Shown piece after piece: positions 1-7,768 of a stretch of DNA of 64,000 nucleotides. Under the pieces are notes generated by a model. That model was given only the letters and a program-made list of their open reading frames with translations, was not told where the DNA came from and did no database searches. The position numbers and the translations under genes were made by a program. Source of the stretch: Anaerolineae bacterium (lineage in GTDB: Bacteria; Chloroflexota; Anaerolineae; Anaerolineales; Anaerolineaceae); assembly GCA_013178095.1 (NCBI GenBank), contig JABLXK010000014.1, forward strand, positions 1 to 64,000, written 5' to 3'. How positions within the stretch are numbered: position 1 is the first letter of the stretch; each line of letters starts with the position of its first letter.

Positions 1-86
1 CGGCATGCTTCTGTGACATTCCCCAAGCTCTGTGCTAATTCCAGCACACTTAATTTATGCAGCGCTACTTTGTCTGTTGCATTCAT
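1..86 (-). CDS. Transposase, N-terminal helix-turn-helix part (runs off the window edge)
   Basis: The first 28 codons of a minus-strand gene start with ATG at 86..84. A good Shine-Dalgarno (AGGAGAG) lies about 7 nt upstream. The peptide reads MNATDKVALHKLSVLELAQS followed by LGNVTEAC. This matches, as I recall the family, the start of IS481-like/integrase-core transposases whose first domain is an HTH of the pattern (S/N)VTEACR...SRTQFY. The catalytic DDE domain would lie beyond position 1, so whether the gene is intact cannot be judged. A duplicated permease fragment immediately upstream fits an insertion-sequence neighbourhood. Confidence 0.6.
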   Translation of the reverse strand, partial: MNATDKVALHKLSVLELAQSLGNVTEAC

Positions 87-142
87 GTTATCTCTCCTGG
101 TTTATTATAATAAACGTCAGGCGAGAAACTTAGTTGTACATC

Positions 143-262
143 TTACCTTTGTTTTATCTGGTTATCATTAGCATTCACTCTATAAAACTTGTGCATCGCC
201 GCGAAGATCAGCAGCAGTGCGATCAGCGCCCCGCCCGGCTCGCGCGGAATGCCGGACTGCAA
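143..262 (-). pseudogene. 3' fragment of a BMP-type nucleoside ABC permease
   Basis: Positions 183-259 match 13602-13678, the 3' end of the intact permease gene at 13574-14845, at 71 of 77 bases by eye. Translated on the minus strand it reads QSGIPREPGGALIALLLIFA then AMHKFYRVN, ending at a TAA at 145..143. The intact protein ends QSGIPRELGG...AMHRFYRVNGKAGT. Only about 40 codons remain and there is no start, so this is a remnant. It lies between a transposase start and a methyltransferase gene. Confidence 0.8.
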
Positions 263-300
263 ACGTAAATTATTTCTGAATTGATAAATTCACGAAAAGG

Positions 301-876
301 CTATTTTCTCATCATCCAATACCACCTGGCGGGGAAGCGCCAGTAGCTGCGGTTGCTGGTCTTTTCGACCGTGAAAAACGGGCTGAAGAGCTGCCCGATC
401 TCCTCCGACTCATATCCAACCGTCTTTTTGCCTTGCGGTCGCGGGGTGAAAGCTTTCAGCAGAAACAATCCGCCGCTCTTCATCACATTCGCCAACCCGC
501 GGATATACTCTTCCGCTTGCTGCGTATCGAGCAGGTGGAAGCAGCCGATGTCATAGGCAAAATCGACCGCCGGCAGGGCGAGAACGCCCAACTGGCAGAC
601 GTCGCCGACCATGAAGTCGGCCTGCTGTGCGAGCCCGGCCTTTCGCGCGGCGCGGCGCGCCCGGCGCACGGCCAGCGGCACGTAATCCACGCCGATCACA
701 TTCCACCCATCTTTGGCGAGCGTGAGGCTGTGATAACCGTCCCCGCAGCCCAGATCGAGGATGATGGTGTTGTCCCTGGCAAAACCTTCCAGCGAACCGG
801 TTACTTCCTGCGGCGTCGGTTCGATTTTCCAATTGTCCGCCCCCAGTAAAAACGACAACGAGTAAAGAAATTTCAT
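301..876 (-). CDS. Class I SAM-dependent methyltransferase (TehB/UbiE-like)
   Basis: This 191-residue soluble Rossmann-fold methyltransferase carries motif I as LDLGCGDGYHSLTLA (about residues 40-54), an acidic residue after strand 2 (VIGVDYVPLAV), and a motif II/III region with YDIGCFHLL. The length and the GCFHLL segment resemble TehB-type (tellurite/thiol) methyltransferases, but the substrate is unknown. The start at 876 is preceded by AAGGG at good spacing. It lies between two scraps of a permease gene (143-262 and 983-1007), so it may have been brought in by a mobile element. A role with the neighbouring ArsR cluster (methylation of As, Se or Te) is possible but unproven. Confidence 0.75.
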   Translation of the reverse strand: MKFLYSLSFLLGADNWKIEPTPQEVTGSLEGFARDNTIILDLGCGDGYHSLTLAKDGWNVIGVDYVPLAVRRARRAARKAGLAQQADFMVGDVCQLGVLALPAVDFAYDIGCFHLLDTQQAEEYIRGLANVMKSGGLFLLKAFTPRPQGKKTVGYESEEIGQLFSPFFTVEKTSNRSYWRFPARWYWMMRK

Positions 877-982
877 ATTAAATCCCTTCTTTGTGTGTTC
901 CTATATACGCCGGAAGCCGCCGGTAGGTTACGCCGGCTGCAGGTGTTTCCATGGCGTTGGGAGATTTTTGGCAATTGATAAA

Positions 983-1007
983 CGCGGGATGCCGGACTGG
1001 ATCTGCA
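983..1007. repeat. 25-bp scrap identical to permease gene 13662-13686
   Basis: CGCGGGATGCCGGACTGGAT plus CTGCA is identical to 13662-13686 inside the intact permease gene. It encodes QIQSGIPR on the minus strand, the piece just upstream of what survives at 143-262. The two scraps overlap by the SGIPR segment and bracket the methyltransferase gene. Confidence 0.6.
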
Positions 1008-1129
1008 CGTCCCCCCACCCGCTTGAGCCGATAACCGCACAGGGAAAATCTCCTGGAAAGAGAATTCCCGATCGCCAGTTGCGATGAATTGGAGCAGGCT
1101 TGATTACCATCAGGAAAGCATATTTGCCC

Positions 1130-1178
1130 TTGTAAAAATGGAAGAGTTGCGGTATTATACATTCTCAATATTGAATAT
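1130..1178 (+). promoter_or_regulatory. Promoter and ArsR-type operator of the first arsR
   Basis: A -35 TTGTAA (1130-1135) and a -10 TATTAT (1153-1158) are separated by 17 bp. Immediately downstream, 1159-1178 has ATTC-N8-GAAT (ATTC 1161-1164, GAAT 1173-1176) with a perfect TCAATATTGA core (1165-1174). This operator would cover the transcription start and touch the start codon at 1177. The same ATTC-N8-GAAT layout occurs at 5139-5158 and 9377-9396. Confidence 0.6.
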
Positions 1179-1593
1179 GAAAACAAATACATTTGAACAA
1201 CAAGCTGGCAATATATTATCGGTACTCGGCAACCCTTTTCGAATCCAGTTGGTATTCGCGCTTGGGGCGCAGGAGGCCTGCGTTTGTCATCTTGAAGCCC
1301 TGCTGAAAAAGCGCCAGGCGTATATCTCGCAGCATTTGATGGCTTTGCGCGAAGCGGGCATGCTTGAAACCCGGCGGGATGGGAAATTCGTATACTATCG
1401 CCTGTCAAATCCGGAAATCCTCGAACTGATCCAGCATGCCGCTGAAGTTGCCGGCGTGGATCGCAGCCAATTCCCCCGGCAGCGCGAAAATGAGGTGCTT
1501 GACAAATGTATTTGCCCGCACTGCGATGGCGGAAGCAGTGTGTCACATCTTGAAAAAACCGAAAATCTCAGTGTTGCAAACAAACAAATTTAA
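1177..1593 (+). CDS. ArsR/SmtB-family repressor with CxC and C-terminal CxCPxC
   Basis: This 138-aa winged-helix repressor senses metal(loid) or thiol state by family knowledge. A CVC motif at residues 35-37 sits in ACVCHLE, the classic arsenite-binding position at the recognition-helix end. The recognition helix is RQAYISQHLMALREA and the wing is RRDGKFVYYRL. Unusually, a second cysteine cluster CICPHC lies at residues 111-116. An in-frame ATG exists at 1084, but the promoter at 1130-1158 lies downstream of it, so I chose 1177. No Shine-Dalgarno is evident. It is followed by a thioredoxin-fold gene and an ArsP-type permease, which it probably controls. A paralogue lies at 8966-9364. Confidence 0.85.
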   Translation: MKTNTFEQQAGNILSVLGNPFRIQLVFALGAQEACVCHLEALLKKRQAYISQHLMALREAGMLETRRDGKFVYYRLSNPEILELIQHAAEVAGVDRSQFPRQRENEVLDKCICPHCDGGSSVSHLEKTENLSVANKQI

Positions 1594-1617
1594 AGTAGAA
1601 AGGTTCAGGAAATATCA

Positions 1618-1860
1618 ATGGTAACAATCAAAGTATTAGGTTCCGGCTGCGCGAACTGCAAGCGCTTGGAACAAATTGCCGCAAAAGTTGTCGATTCCCT
1701 GGGTATCGAAGCCTATATTGAAAAAGTGACGGACTTCCAGAAAATTATGGATTATGGCATCATGTCGACTCCTGGTCTGGTCATCAATGAGAAAGTGGTT
1801 TCCTACGGCCGCATCCCTTCCGAAGCGGAAATCAATACCTGGTTGCAAGAAATTGCTTAA
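1618..1860 (+). CDS. Small thioredoxin-fold protein (redox-active disulfide protein 2 type)
   Basis: This 80-aa protein has an N-terminal beta strand and the active site GCANCKRLE (CxxC at residues 11-14). The cis-proline loop follows as STPGLVINEKVVSYGR, and the C-terminal helix is SEAEINTWL. This compact form is typical of thioredoxin-like proteins encoded beside ArsR and ArsP/UPF0718 permeases. It likely passes electrons or thiol-bound metal(loid) to the permease or a partner; that role is inference. AGGAA lies about 8 nt before ATG. The gene follows arsR by 24 nt and ends before a strong terminator. Confidence 0.85.
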   Translation: MVTIKVLGSGCANCKRLEQIAAKVVDSLGIEAYIEKVTDFQKIMDYGIMSTPGLVINEKVVSYGRIPSEAEINTWLQEIA

Positions 1861-1886
1861 CTGATTTCAGCTTTAAGTTGGAATAA

Positions 1887-1911
1887 AAAAACCCTGTCGC
1901 CCAGGGTTTTT
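1887..1911 (+). terminator. Rho-independent terminator after the thioredoxin-like gene
   Basis: Arms AAAAACCCTG (1887-1896) and CAGGGTTTTT (1902-1911) form a perfect 10-bp stem with a 5-nt loop, ending in a T run. The permease gene follows 51 nt later, so it either has its own promoter or is reached by read-through. Confidence 0.8.
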
Positions 1912-1962
1912 CAATGGGATTTACACATTCAACCTAATGAATATTTTATTGAGAGAATGGAA

Positions 1963-3441
1963 ATGAACAATCTTTTGAACACCATCACGACTCTGCTTTT
2001 TGGAGGTTTGGGAAATTTGGCTGCTTATCTGGCTGCGCACGTGCTGTTGTGCCTGCTGCCTGCTTTTTATATTGCCGGGGCCATGACGGCCCTGATCCCC
2101 AAAGAGACCATCACGCGCTATCTGGGCCGCAGCACGCCGAAATGGATATCCTACCCGGCTTCGGCCGCAGCGGGTTTCCTGTTGGCGGTCTGCTCTTGCA
2201 CGGTCATCCCGCTTTTCGCGGGGATCTATAAGAAAGGCGCCGGGCTCGGGCCGGCAATTACCTTCCTTTTCGTGGCGCCCGCTGTCAATATTCTGGCATT
2301 GACATACACCGGTACCGTGATTGGCATGGACCTGGCGTTGGCGCGCCTCATCCTTTCCCTGGCTTTTGGCATTGGCATCGGGATTTTGATGTCCATCATT
2401 TTCAATAAGGAAGACGCGGAACATGACCGCGCCACCGACGCCATGTTTGCGCAGCAAAAAAGCATGCGCCGCCCCGCCTTGATTTTCTTGCTGGTGCTCG
2501 TGGCTTTGCTGGTCGTCGGTACTTTCCAGATCGATGTCCTGAAAAATGTTTATTTCGAGTTATCCCTGCCCATATCCGGCGTGGATAAATTCCAGAATTT
2601 CCTCCTTGCGCTGGTTCCGTTTGACGCTTCGCGCGGTGAAGAGGGCGTGAGCGTGCAGGGCGCAGTGATGATCGGCCTGTTGCTCCTGATCGGGCTGAGC
2701 TCCTGGAAAGGTCTGGAAAAGATCCATGAAGGCTTCAACGCATGGACCTGGGTGTCAACCGCCCTGGTCGGCGTCACGCTGGCCTTTGCCTCGTTGAGCC
2801 TGCAGCCTGCGGCAGGATACCTGGGCATCCAATTGACCGGCAAGTTCTTCGGCGTGCTGATTTCATTGGTCATCCTGGGATGGATGTTGAAGAATAAATT
2901 GACTGAAGACGAAACCCGCGATTTTCTCTGGGAAACCTGGCGCTTCATCAAGCAGATCTTCCCATTGCTGATCGTTGGCGTTTTTGCGGTGGGGATCATT
3001 CGCGGTTTGATCAAACCCGAGTGGATCGAATCGTTGGCCGGCCGCAACACCTTCCTCGGCAACTTCATCGGCGTGTTATTCGGTGTGTTTATGTATTTCC
3101 CCACATTGGTGGAAGTCCCCATCGCGCAAATGTTCCTCGGCCTTGGCATGCACCGCGGTCCGCTGCTGGCTTATCTTATTTCTGACCCCGAATTGAGCCT
3201 GCAAAGCATTTTGATTACCGCCACCATTATCGGTAAACTGAAAGCGTGGGTTTACGTTGGCTGGGTGGCGTTATTCAGCACCGTTGCGGGGCTGCTGTAC
3301 GGCGCCTGGATCAATGGAACACCGCTGGCATCGATCCTGCTGTACCTGGTTGCGTTTTTAGTTGTGGTCGCCGTGGTTTCTCTCGTAGTCAACTGGTTTA
3401 AGGCAAGTAGAGAAAGCATGTCAGAAAAGGCAGGGCTCTGA
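1963..3441 (+). CDS. ArsP/UPF0718-type permease (organoarsenical or metal(loid) efflux)
   Basis: This is a 492-aa polytopic membrane protein. Its first half carries the family hallmark around residues 77-90 (AVCSCTVIPLFAGIYKKGAG, CxC at 77/79), followed by PAITFLFVAPAVNILAL. A related segment, PTLVEVPIAQMFLGLGM, marks the second half. In characterised members (ArsP_1 domain) the function is export of trivalent organoarsenicals; other members are unassigned. GAGAG at 1951-1955 is correctly spaced for ATG 1963 rather than ATG 1957. Its neighbours (ArsR, thioredoxin-like protein, Zn-ribbon protein) fit a thiol-reactive substrate. The exact cargo is unknown. Confidence 0.8.
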   Translation: MNNLLNTITTLLFGGLGNLAAYLAAHVLLCLLPAFYIAGAMTALIPKETITRYLGRSTPKWISYPASAAAGFLLAVCSCTVIPLFAGIYKKGAGLGPAITFLFVAPAVNILALTYTGTVIGMDLALARLILSLAFGIGIGILMSIIFNKEDAEHDRATDAMFAQQKSMRRPALIFLLVLVALLVVGTFQIDVLKNVYFELSLPISGVDKFQNFLLALVPFDASRGEEGVSVQGAVMIGLLLLIGLSSWKGLEKIHEGFNAWTWVSTALVGVTLAFASLSLQPAAGYLGIQLTGKFFGVLISLVILGWMLKNKLTEDETRDFLWETWRFIKQIFPLLIVGVFAVGIIRGLIKPEWIESLAGRNTFLGNFIGVLFGVFMYFPTLVEVPIAQMFLGLGMHRGPLLAYLISDPELSLQSILITATIIGKLKAWVYVGWVALFSTVAGLLYGAWINGTPLASILLYLVAFLVVVAVVSLVVNWFKASRESMSEKAGL

Positions 3442-3498
3442 TCCGCCCATTTACCTGAATCCGCTAAACCCTGGACAATTTCCAGAAAGGAGCCTGCG

Positions 3499-3651
3499 AT
3501 GGAAAAAGAGTCTAAAAAAATCATCTGCTATAAATGCAAAAAAGATACCGGCTACACTGAGGAAATTATTCTCAAGGGGAATATCAAGGAAGACCTGAAG
3601 TGTCCGCATTGCGGTGCTGTTGTCATCACCAAAAATGTAGACTATTGCTGA
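3499..3651 (+). CDS. Very small zinc-ribbon-like protein (50 aa)
   Basis: This open frame of 50 codons has a strong Shine-Dalgarno (AAAGGAG, 3486-3492) 6-7 nt before ATG. Cysteines lie at residues 10 and 13 (CYKC), 35 and 38 (CPHC) and a terminal Cys50. The two CxxC pairs, 21 residues apart, look like a rubredoxin or zinc-ribbon knuckle. It follows the permease by 57 nt on the same strand and precedes a hairpin. I do not recognise a named family. A metal-binding or thiol-buffer role is inference. Confidence 0.7.
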   Translation: MEKESKKIICYKCKKDTGYTEEIILKGNIKEDLKCPHCGAVVITKNVDYC

Positions 3652-3664
3652 CACATTCCAATTG

Positions 3665-3698
3665 CCCCGCAGCGATCAAAAGACCGAACGCTGCGGGG
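3665..3698. terminator. Hairpin between convergent genes
   Basis: CCCCGCAGCG (3665-3674) pairs perfectly with CGCTGCGGGG (3689-3698) over a 14-nt loop. It separates the plus-strand Zn-ribbon gene from the minus-strand DUF3343 gene. Only a short TTT follows on the plus strand, so it is a probable bidirectional terminator of moderate strength. Confidence 0.6.
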
Positions 3699-3699
3699 T

Positions 3700-3927
3700 T
3701 TACATCTGCACGATTTCTACAGAAGCATTTGCGAAATGGTGCTTTTCGATAACTTTCTTCACAGCTTCTATGCTGGAAAGATCAATTCTCAGGCAATTAC
3801 CGCAGGAAGAACTCAAGAACCGGGGAACCGGGATCAGTTTGCTTTGAATACCGTCCATGTGAAGTAAATTCTCAAGCCGCATGGCCTGGCTGGTGGATTC
3901 CACCAAAACCACCGCAAATTCTTCCAT
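3700..3927 (-). CDS. DUF3343 (putative Se/S carrier) protein
   Basis: This 75-aa protein begins VVLVESTSQAMRLENLL and carries SSSCGNCLRID (Cys42, Cys45), the pattern of the DUF3343/putative Se/S carrier-like family. By family knowledge these small proteins co-occur with selenium or sulfur transfer genes and are thought to carry persulfide or perselenide. It lies 9 nt downstream of a cysteine desulfurase gene on the same strand, which would supply that persulfide. The gene is short but of full family length. Confidence 0.8.
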   Translation of the reverse strand: MEEFAVVLVESTSQAMRLENLLHMDGIQSKLIPVPRFLSSSCGNCLRIDLSSIEAVKKVIEKHHFANASVEIVQM

Positions 3928-3936
3928 CTCTTTTTT

Positions 3937-5118
3937 TTACCTTTCTGACAATGCTCTCAAAGCTTCTAGTGCATAATTAATTTCGGATAATTGATTGAAA
4001 TAACCCAGGCTGAATCGGATGGTGCCATCGGGAAATACCCCCATCGTCCGCGCGGCGGCCGGCGCGCAATGCAAGCCGACTCTGCAAAAAATGCCGTAGC
4101 GCTCATCGAGCCATTCGCCAATCAGACCAATATCCTTTCCATTCAGCGTGAATGGGATCACTGAGGTTTTCTCTGCCGCATCGCTTGGGCCGTATAGCCT
4201 GAGGTTTTCTATCGACCGCGCGCCTTCCAGAAATGCCCTGGTGAGCGATGCTTCGTGCGCGCGAATCTGGTCGATCCCGTTTTGATCGATCCATCGCAGC
4301 GACGCCAATAAACCCGCCAATCCAATCACGTTCAGTGTCCCGCTTTCAAATTTATCGGGCAAAAATGCGGGCTGCACTTCATTTTCTGAATTGCTGCCGG
4401 TTCCACCCATCTTAAGCGGTTTGAAATTGGCAAGGTCAACGCGCTCGCCGATCACCAAACCGCCGGTGCCCATCGGCCCGTAAAGCGATTTGTGTCCGGT
4501 GAACGCCAGCAGATCAATGTGGTCTTTTTGCATGTCGATCGGTATCACGCCCGCAGTCTGCGCAGCATCAACCATCAGGAGCAGGTCATTCTCGTGTGCG
4601 ATCCGCCCGATTTCTGCCGCAGGCATTAACGTACCGCTTACGTTGGAAGCATGGGTCATCACAATCATACGAGTGTTTTTTCGAATTTCCCTCCTGACGT
4701 CGGAAGGATCTAGATACCCCTCCCTGGAACATGGGGCAATGGATAAATCAACGCCTTGCGCTTGAAGATACCGCAGCGGCCGCATGACTGCGTTATGCTC
4801 CATGCTGGTCGTGATGACATGGTCGCCGGCTTTTAATAATCCAAACAGCCCAAGGTTGATCGCTTCTGTGACATTGCTGGTGAAAATCACGCGCAGGGGA
4901 TCGGCGCAATGGAACAATCCGGCAATCGCCTCACGCGTCTCATAAACGATCCGGGCGGAATCGATCGCCATTCGGTGGCCGGCCCTGCCGGGATTAGCGC
5001 CTGCCTGACAGGAAAATTCAGCCATTGCCTCGATCATCTGGGGAGGTTTTGGCCAACTGGTTGCGGCATTATCAAAATAGATTTTTTTATCGTGTGCTTG
5101 CGATGAGAAATCAGCCAT
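3937..5118 (-). CDS. Class V PLP-dependent cysteine desulfurase (NifS/SufS-like)
   Basis: This 393-aa protein starts with the family's KIYFDNAATSWPKP. The PLP lysine is in FTGHKSLYGPMGTGG (Lys210), with H108 in SMEHNAVMRPL and D184 in LLMVDAAQTAG. The persulfide cysteine is Cys351 in CRVGLHCAPAA, near the C-terminus. It mobilises sulfur or selenium from cysteine or selenocysteine; specificity is not readable. Pairing with a DUF3343 carrier favours a trafficking role over bulk Fe-S assembly, and no SufBCD or IscU is nearby. The start at 5118 lies 21 nt from an ArsR-like operator shared with the divergent gene. Confidence 0.85.
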   Translation of the reverse strand: MADFSSQAHDKKIYFDNAATSWPKPPQMIEAMAEFSCQAGANPGRAGHRMAIDSARIVYETREAIAGLFHCADPLRVIFTSNVTEAINLGLFGLLKAGDHVITTSMEHNAVMRPLRYLQAQGVDLSIAPCSREGYLDPSDVRREIRKNTRMIVMTHASNVSGTLMPAAEIGRIAHENDLLLMVDAAQTAGVIPIDMQKDHIDLLAFTGHKSLYGPMGTGGLVIGERVDLANFKPLKMGGTGSNSENEVQPAFLPDKFESGTLNVIGLAGLLASLRWIDQNGIDQIRAHEASLTRAFLEGARSIENLRLYGPSDAAEKTSVIPFTLNGKDIGLIGEWLDERYGIFCRVGLHCAPAAARTMGVFPDGTIRFSLGYFNQLSEINYALEALRALSER

Positions 5119-5138
5119 GGTCAGCAGCCCGTCATAAC

Positions 5139-5168
5139 ATATTCTTTAGTATGAATATATATTATAAT
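5139..5168 (+). promoter_or_regulatory. ArsR-like operator and -10 in a divergent promoter region
   Basis: The 20-bp site 5139-5158 is ATATTCTT-TAGT-ATGAATAT, an 8-4-8 inverted repeat with one mismatched pair. It has ATTC at 5141-5144 and GAAT at 5153-5156, the same spacing as sites 1159-1178 and 9377-9396. A perfect -10 TATAAT (5163-5168) follows for the rightward gene. Both divergent genes start within 60 bp, so one repressor could control both. Confidence 0.6.
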
Positions 5169-5173
5169 ACAAC

Positions 5174-6520
5174 ATGCTGAATAAAAATCATGGTGCTCAC
5201 TTGAAGAAAAGCTATCTGCTATTCATCCTGCCCTTGCTGCTCCTGGCGCTGTTTAACATACAAAATGCCTACGCCAGGGAGAATGATCCGCCAATGCCCG
5301 TAAACGTATATTTCTTTTGGGGGGATGGATGCCCGCATTGCGCCGCCGAAAAACCATTCCTGGAATCATTGGTTGAACAATATCCTCAGGTAAAACTGCA
5401 TGCGTATGAAATATATTACGTTGAAAAAAACCGCGAATTATTTAAAGAATTTGGAACTGCTCTCGACTTCGAACCGCAAGGCGTGCCAACCACCATTATT
5501 GGCAGACAATATTGGGTTGGTTTTCGCGAGGAATATAAGACAGAGATTGAAGCCGCAATCAGGGCATGTATGCAGGATCATTGCGAATTCGATCCCGGAC
5601 AAGTTGTCCTAAGAGAAGATTCCGATCAAGTTCAAAAACCATCCGCGTATCTAATAAATATCCCGTTGATCGGCGTAATCGATCTGGGAAACCAGTCGCT
5701 CATGATCAGCTCTGCGATCATTGGTTTTGTTGATGGGTTTAATCCTTGTTCTCTCTGGGTCTTGTCTGTTCTGCTTGCTATCACTTTGCATAGCGGCTCG
5801 CGCTCGAAGACCTTGATTGTAGGATTAACCTTCTTATTGACAACCATGCTCGTTTACAGTCTGTTTATTACAGGCGTGTTTACTATTCTTTCTTATGTGG
5901 GATATCTCAAATGGATCCAGGCATTGGTAGCCGCCATCGCGTTGATTTTTGGCTTTGTCAACCTAAAAGATTATTTTTGGTATAAAGAGGGTGTTTCGTT
6001 CACGATCTCCGATAAACACAAACCCAAAATATACCAGAATATGCGCAGCACCGTGGCGAATCAACGCTCCACTTGGGGATTGATTGGTTCAACTGTGGTC
6101 CTGGCTATCGGCGTTTCCCTGATCGAATTTGCCTGCACGGCCGGTTTTCCTGTAATTTGGAGCAACCTGGTTTCCTCAAGCAATATCAGTGCCGGATTCT
6201 ATATTCTTCTGCTGGCTGTTTATATGCTCATCTATTTATTGGATGAACTGGTTTTCTTCGGCATGGCAGTTGTTTCCATGAAGGCCAGCCGCCTGGAGGA
6301 AAAGCATGGCCGTCTCTTGAAGCTGATCAGCGGTGTTGTCATGCTGGTTCTGGGCGTTGTTATGCTGGGGCAACCCGAATTAATGAACCGCATGGATACT
6401 TCTTTGGTCGTTTTCGGAATAGCACTGGCGCTATCATTTCTTGTTTTATTGATCCATCAAAAACTGCTTCCCGGATTTGGAATTTATATCGGCACCGGGT
6501 TGAAGAAGAAGCAAAAATGA
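5174..6520 (+). CDS. Exported thioredoxin domain fused to a DsbD/CcdA-like membrane domain
   Basis: This 448-aa protein has a signal peptide (KKSYLLFILPLLLLALF, likely cut after NAYA). Next comes an extracytoplasmic thioredoxin-fold domain with FFWGDGCPHCAAEKPF (CPHC) and cis-Pro GVPTTIIG. A membrane domain follows, with SAIIGFVDGFNPCSLWVL and IEFACTAGFPVIWSNL, the paired-cysteine layout of DsbD/CcdA electron carriers. It likely moves reducing power across the membrane to periplasmic thiols. ATG 5174 lies at the expected transcription start, so the message may be leaderless. TTG 5201, giving a cleaner signal peptide, is an alternative start. Confidence 0.8.
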   Translation: MLNKNHGAHLKKSYLLFILPLLLLALFNIQNAYARENDPPMPVNVYFFWGDGCPHCAAEKPFLESLVEQYPQVKLHAYEIYYVEKNRELFKEFGTALDFEPQGVPTTIIGRQYWVGFREEYKTEIEAAIRACMQDHCEFDPGQVVLREDSDQVQKPSAYLINIPLIGVIDLGNQSLMISSAIIGFVDGFNPCSLWVLSVLLAITLHSGSRSKTLIVGLTFLLTTMLVYSLFITGVFTILSYVGYLKWIQALVAAIALIFGFVNLKDYFWYKEGVSFTISDKHKPKIYQNMRSTVANQRSTWGLIGSTVVLAIGVSLIEFACTAGFPVIWSNLVSSSNISAGFYILLLAVYMLIYLLDELVFFGMAVVSMKASRLEEKHGRLLKLISGVVMLVLGVVMLGQPELMNRMDTSLVVFGIALALSFLVLLIHQKLLPGFGIYIGTGLKKKQK

Positions 6521-6584
6521 TGAACAGGCATCCCGCGAATATGCATTCTGGAAAATATTGAATAAGATAAGAGGAAAATACAAA

Positions 6585-7088
6585 ATGACGAGAACCCGCA
6601 AAAAACCGCAAACGAAAACCAGTAATAATAATTTATGGATCATCGCCGGTGTGGCGGTTGTTGTTCTTTCAATCATCCTGATCAAAGGGCAAATGGGCAA
6701 AGCCAAATCTGAAACATCCAGCCAGGCGTCAGAAAATTCTTCAGCCGCAGCCGTTGCACAAGCCGCTCCTGAAACGCCTGAAGAACAATTCAATCGCTTG
6801 TATGGTCAGAAAAAACCTGTTTTTGCTTTCTTTCACTCAAACAACTGCCAACTCTGCCTGGATATGATCGCGGTTGTAGATGAGGTCTATCCTGAATATG
6901 AAGGCAAAGTAGCCCTGGTTGATATCAATGTTTATGATGAAGTAAATCAAAATTTATTACAGCAATTTCAAATCAGGGCAATTCCCACCGAGTTCTTCTT
7001 TAACAGCAATGGCGAAATTTTTAGCAATGTTGGCTTGATGTCGCGTGATCAACTCCGTGAAGCCCTGGAAAAAATCGCTGGAGAATGA
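6585..7088 (+). CDS. Membrane-anchored thioredoxin-like protein
   Basis: This 167-aa protein has a basic N-terminus, one membrane anchor (LWIIAGVAVVVLSIILI), a low-complexity Ser/Ala linker, then a thioredoxin fold. The active site is FFHSNNCQLCLDMI (CQLC) and the cis-Pro loop is AIPTEFFF. It is likely an outward-facing thiol oxidoreductase re-reduced by the CcdA encoded next. The start is ATG 6585 because AGAGGAAA precedes it, although TTG 6558 is open upstream. Its stop overlaps the next gene's start, which implies translational coupling. Confidence 0.85.
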   Translation: MTRTRKKPQTKTSNNNLWIIAGVAVVVLSIILIKGQMGKAKSETSSQASENSSAAAVAQAAPETPEEQFNRLYGQKKPVFAFFHSNNCQLCLDMIAVVDEVYPEYEGKVALVDINVYDEVNQNLLQQFQIRAIPTEFFFNSNGEIFSNVGLMSRDQLREALEKIAGE

Positions 7089-7768
7089 ACGTGAACATCA
7101 ATCCATCCGTATTAACGCCGACCTCCGTATTGGGCTATCTCCTGGTTTTTTTGGGAGGCGTGGTTACAAGTATCAGTCCATGTAATGCAGCCATGATTCC
7201 GTTGATTATCGGATATATCGGCGGTTCTGTTGACCTTCCCAGGCGCAAGGCGTTTGCTATTTCCCTTGTATTCAGTATCGGTCTGGCGATCACATTTATG
7301 GTCTTGGGCATCGTCGCTTCATTGGTTGGGGGAATGCTGGGGGGAAGCAGCAAGGGTTGGTATTACGTCGTCGCGTTGATTTGCCTGGTGATTGGCCTGC
7401 AGATGTTGGGAGTAATCCACATCGATCCACCTTCCTGGTTCTCCGCCTTGCGCGAAAAGATCAAAATCAGGAATTTGTTCGGCGCGCTTCTGCTGGGATT
7501 GGTATCCGGTCTGGTCGCTTCGCAATGCGCCACGCCGGTTTTGGCCGCCATCCTCACTTATGTGATGGCCCGCAAGGAAAGCCTCGCGTACGGCGCGATT
7601 TTATTATTCATTTACGCCTTGGGAAGGGGTGTTCCGATTGTGCTTGCCGGCACATTTACGGGTGCGTTGAAAGGCATTCGAAGTTTTGGCAAATTTTCGG
7701 AATCAATGGAAAAAGTCAGTGGAGTGATCCTCATTCTCGTTGGCTTTTATTTTATTTGGATTGCGTAG
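7085..7768 (+). CDS. ccdA: CcdA-type transmembrane thiol-electron carrier
   Basis: This 227-aa, roughly six-helix protein carries both CcdA cysteines: SISPCNAAMIPLIIGYIGG near residue 33, and ASQCATPVLAAILTYV near residue 145. CcdA transfers electrons from cytoplasmic thioredoxin to an extracytoplasmic thioredoxin-like partner; here the CQLC protein just upstream, overlapping by ATGA, is the obvious partner. No cytochrome c maturation genes are in view, so the target is probably thiols of this cluster rather than cytochromes. That target is inference. Confidence 0.85.
   Translation: MNVNINPSVLTPTSVLGYLLVFLGGVVTSISPCNAAMIPLIIGYIGGSVDLPRRKAFAISLVFSIGLAITFMVLGIVASLVGGMLGGSSKGWYYVVALICLVIGLQMLGVIHIDPPSWFSALREKIKIRNLFGALLLGLVSGLVASQCATPVLAAILTYVMARKESLAYGAILLFIYALGRGVPIVLAGTFTGALKGIRSFGKFSESMEKVSGVILILVGFYFIWIA

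Noticed and set aside
878-1546. 222-codon open frame on the minus strand across the arsR region
   Set aside because: It lies antisense to the clearly coding arsR gene and its promoter and has no ribosome-binding site or family motif.
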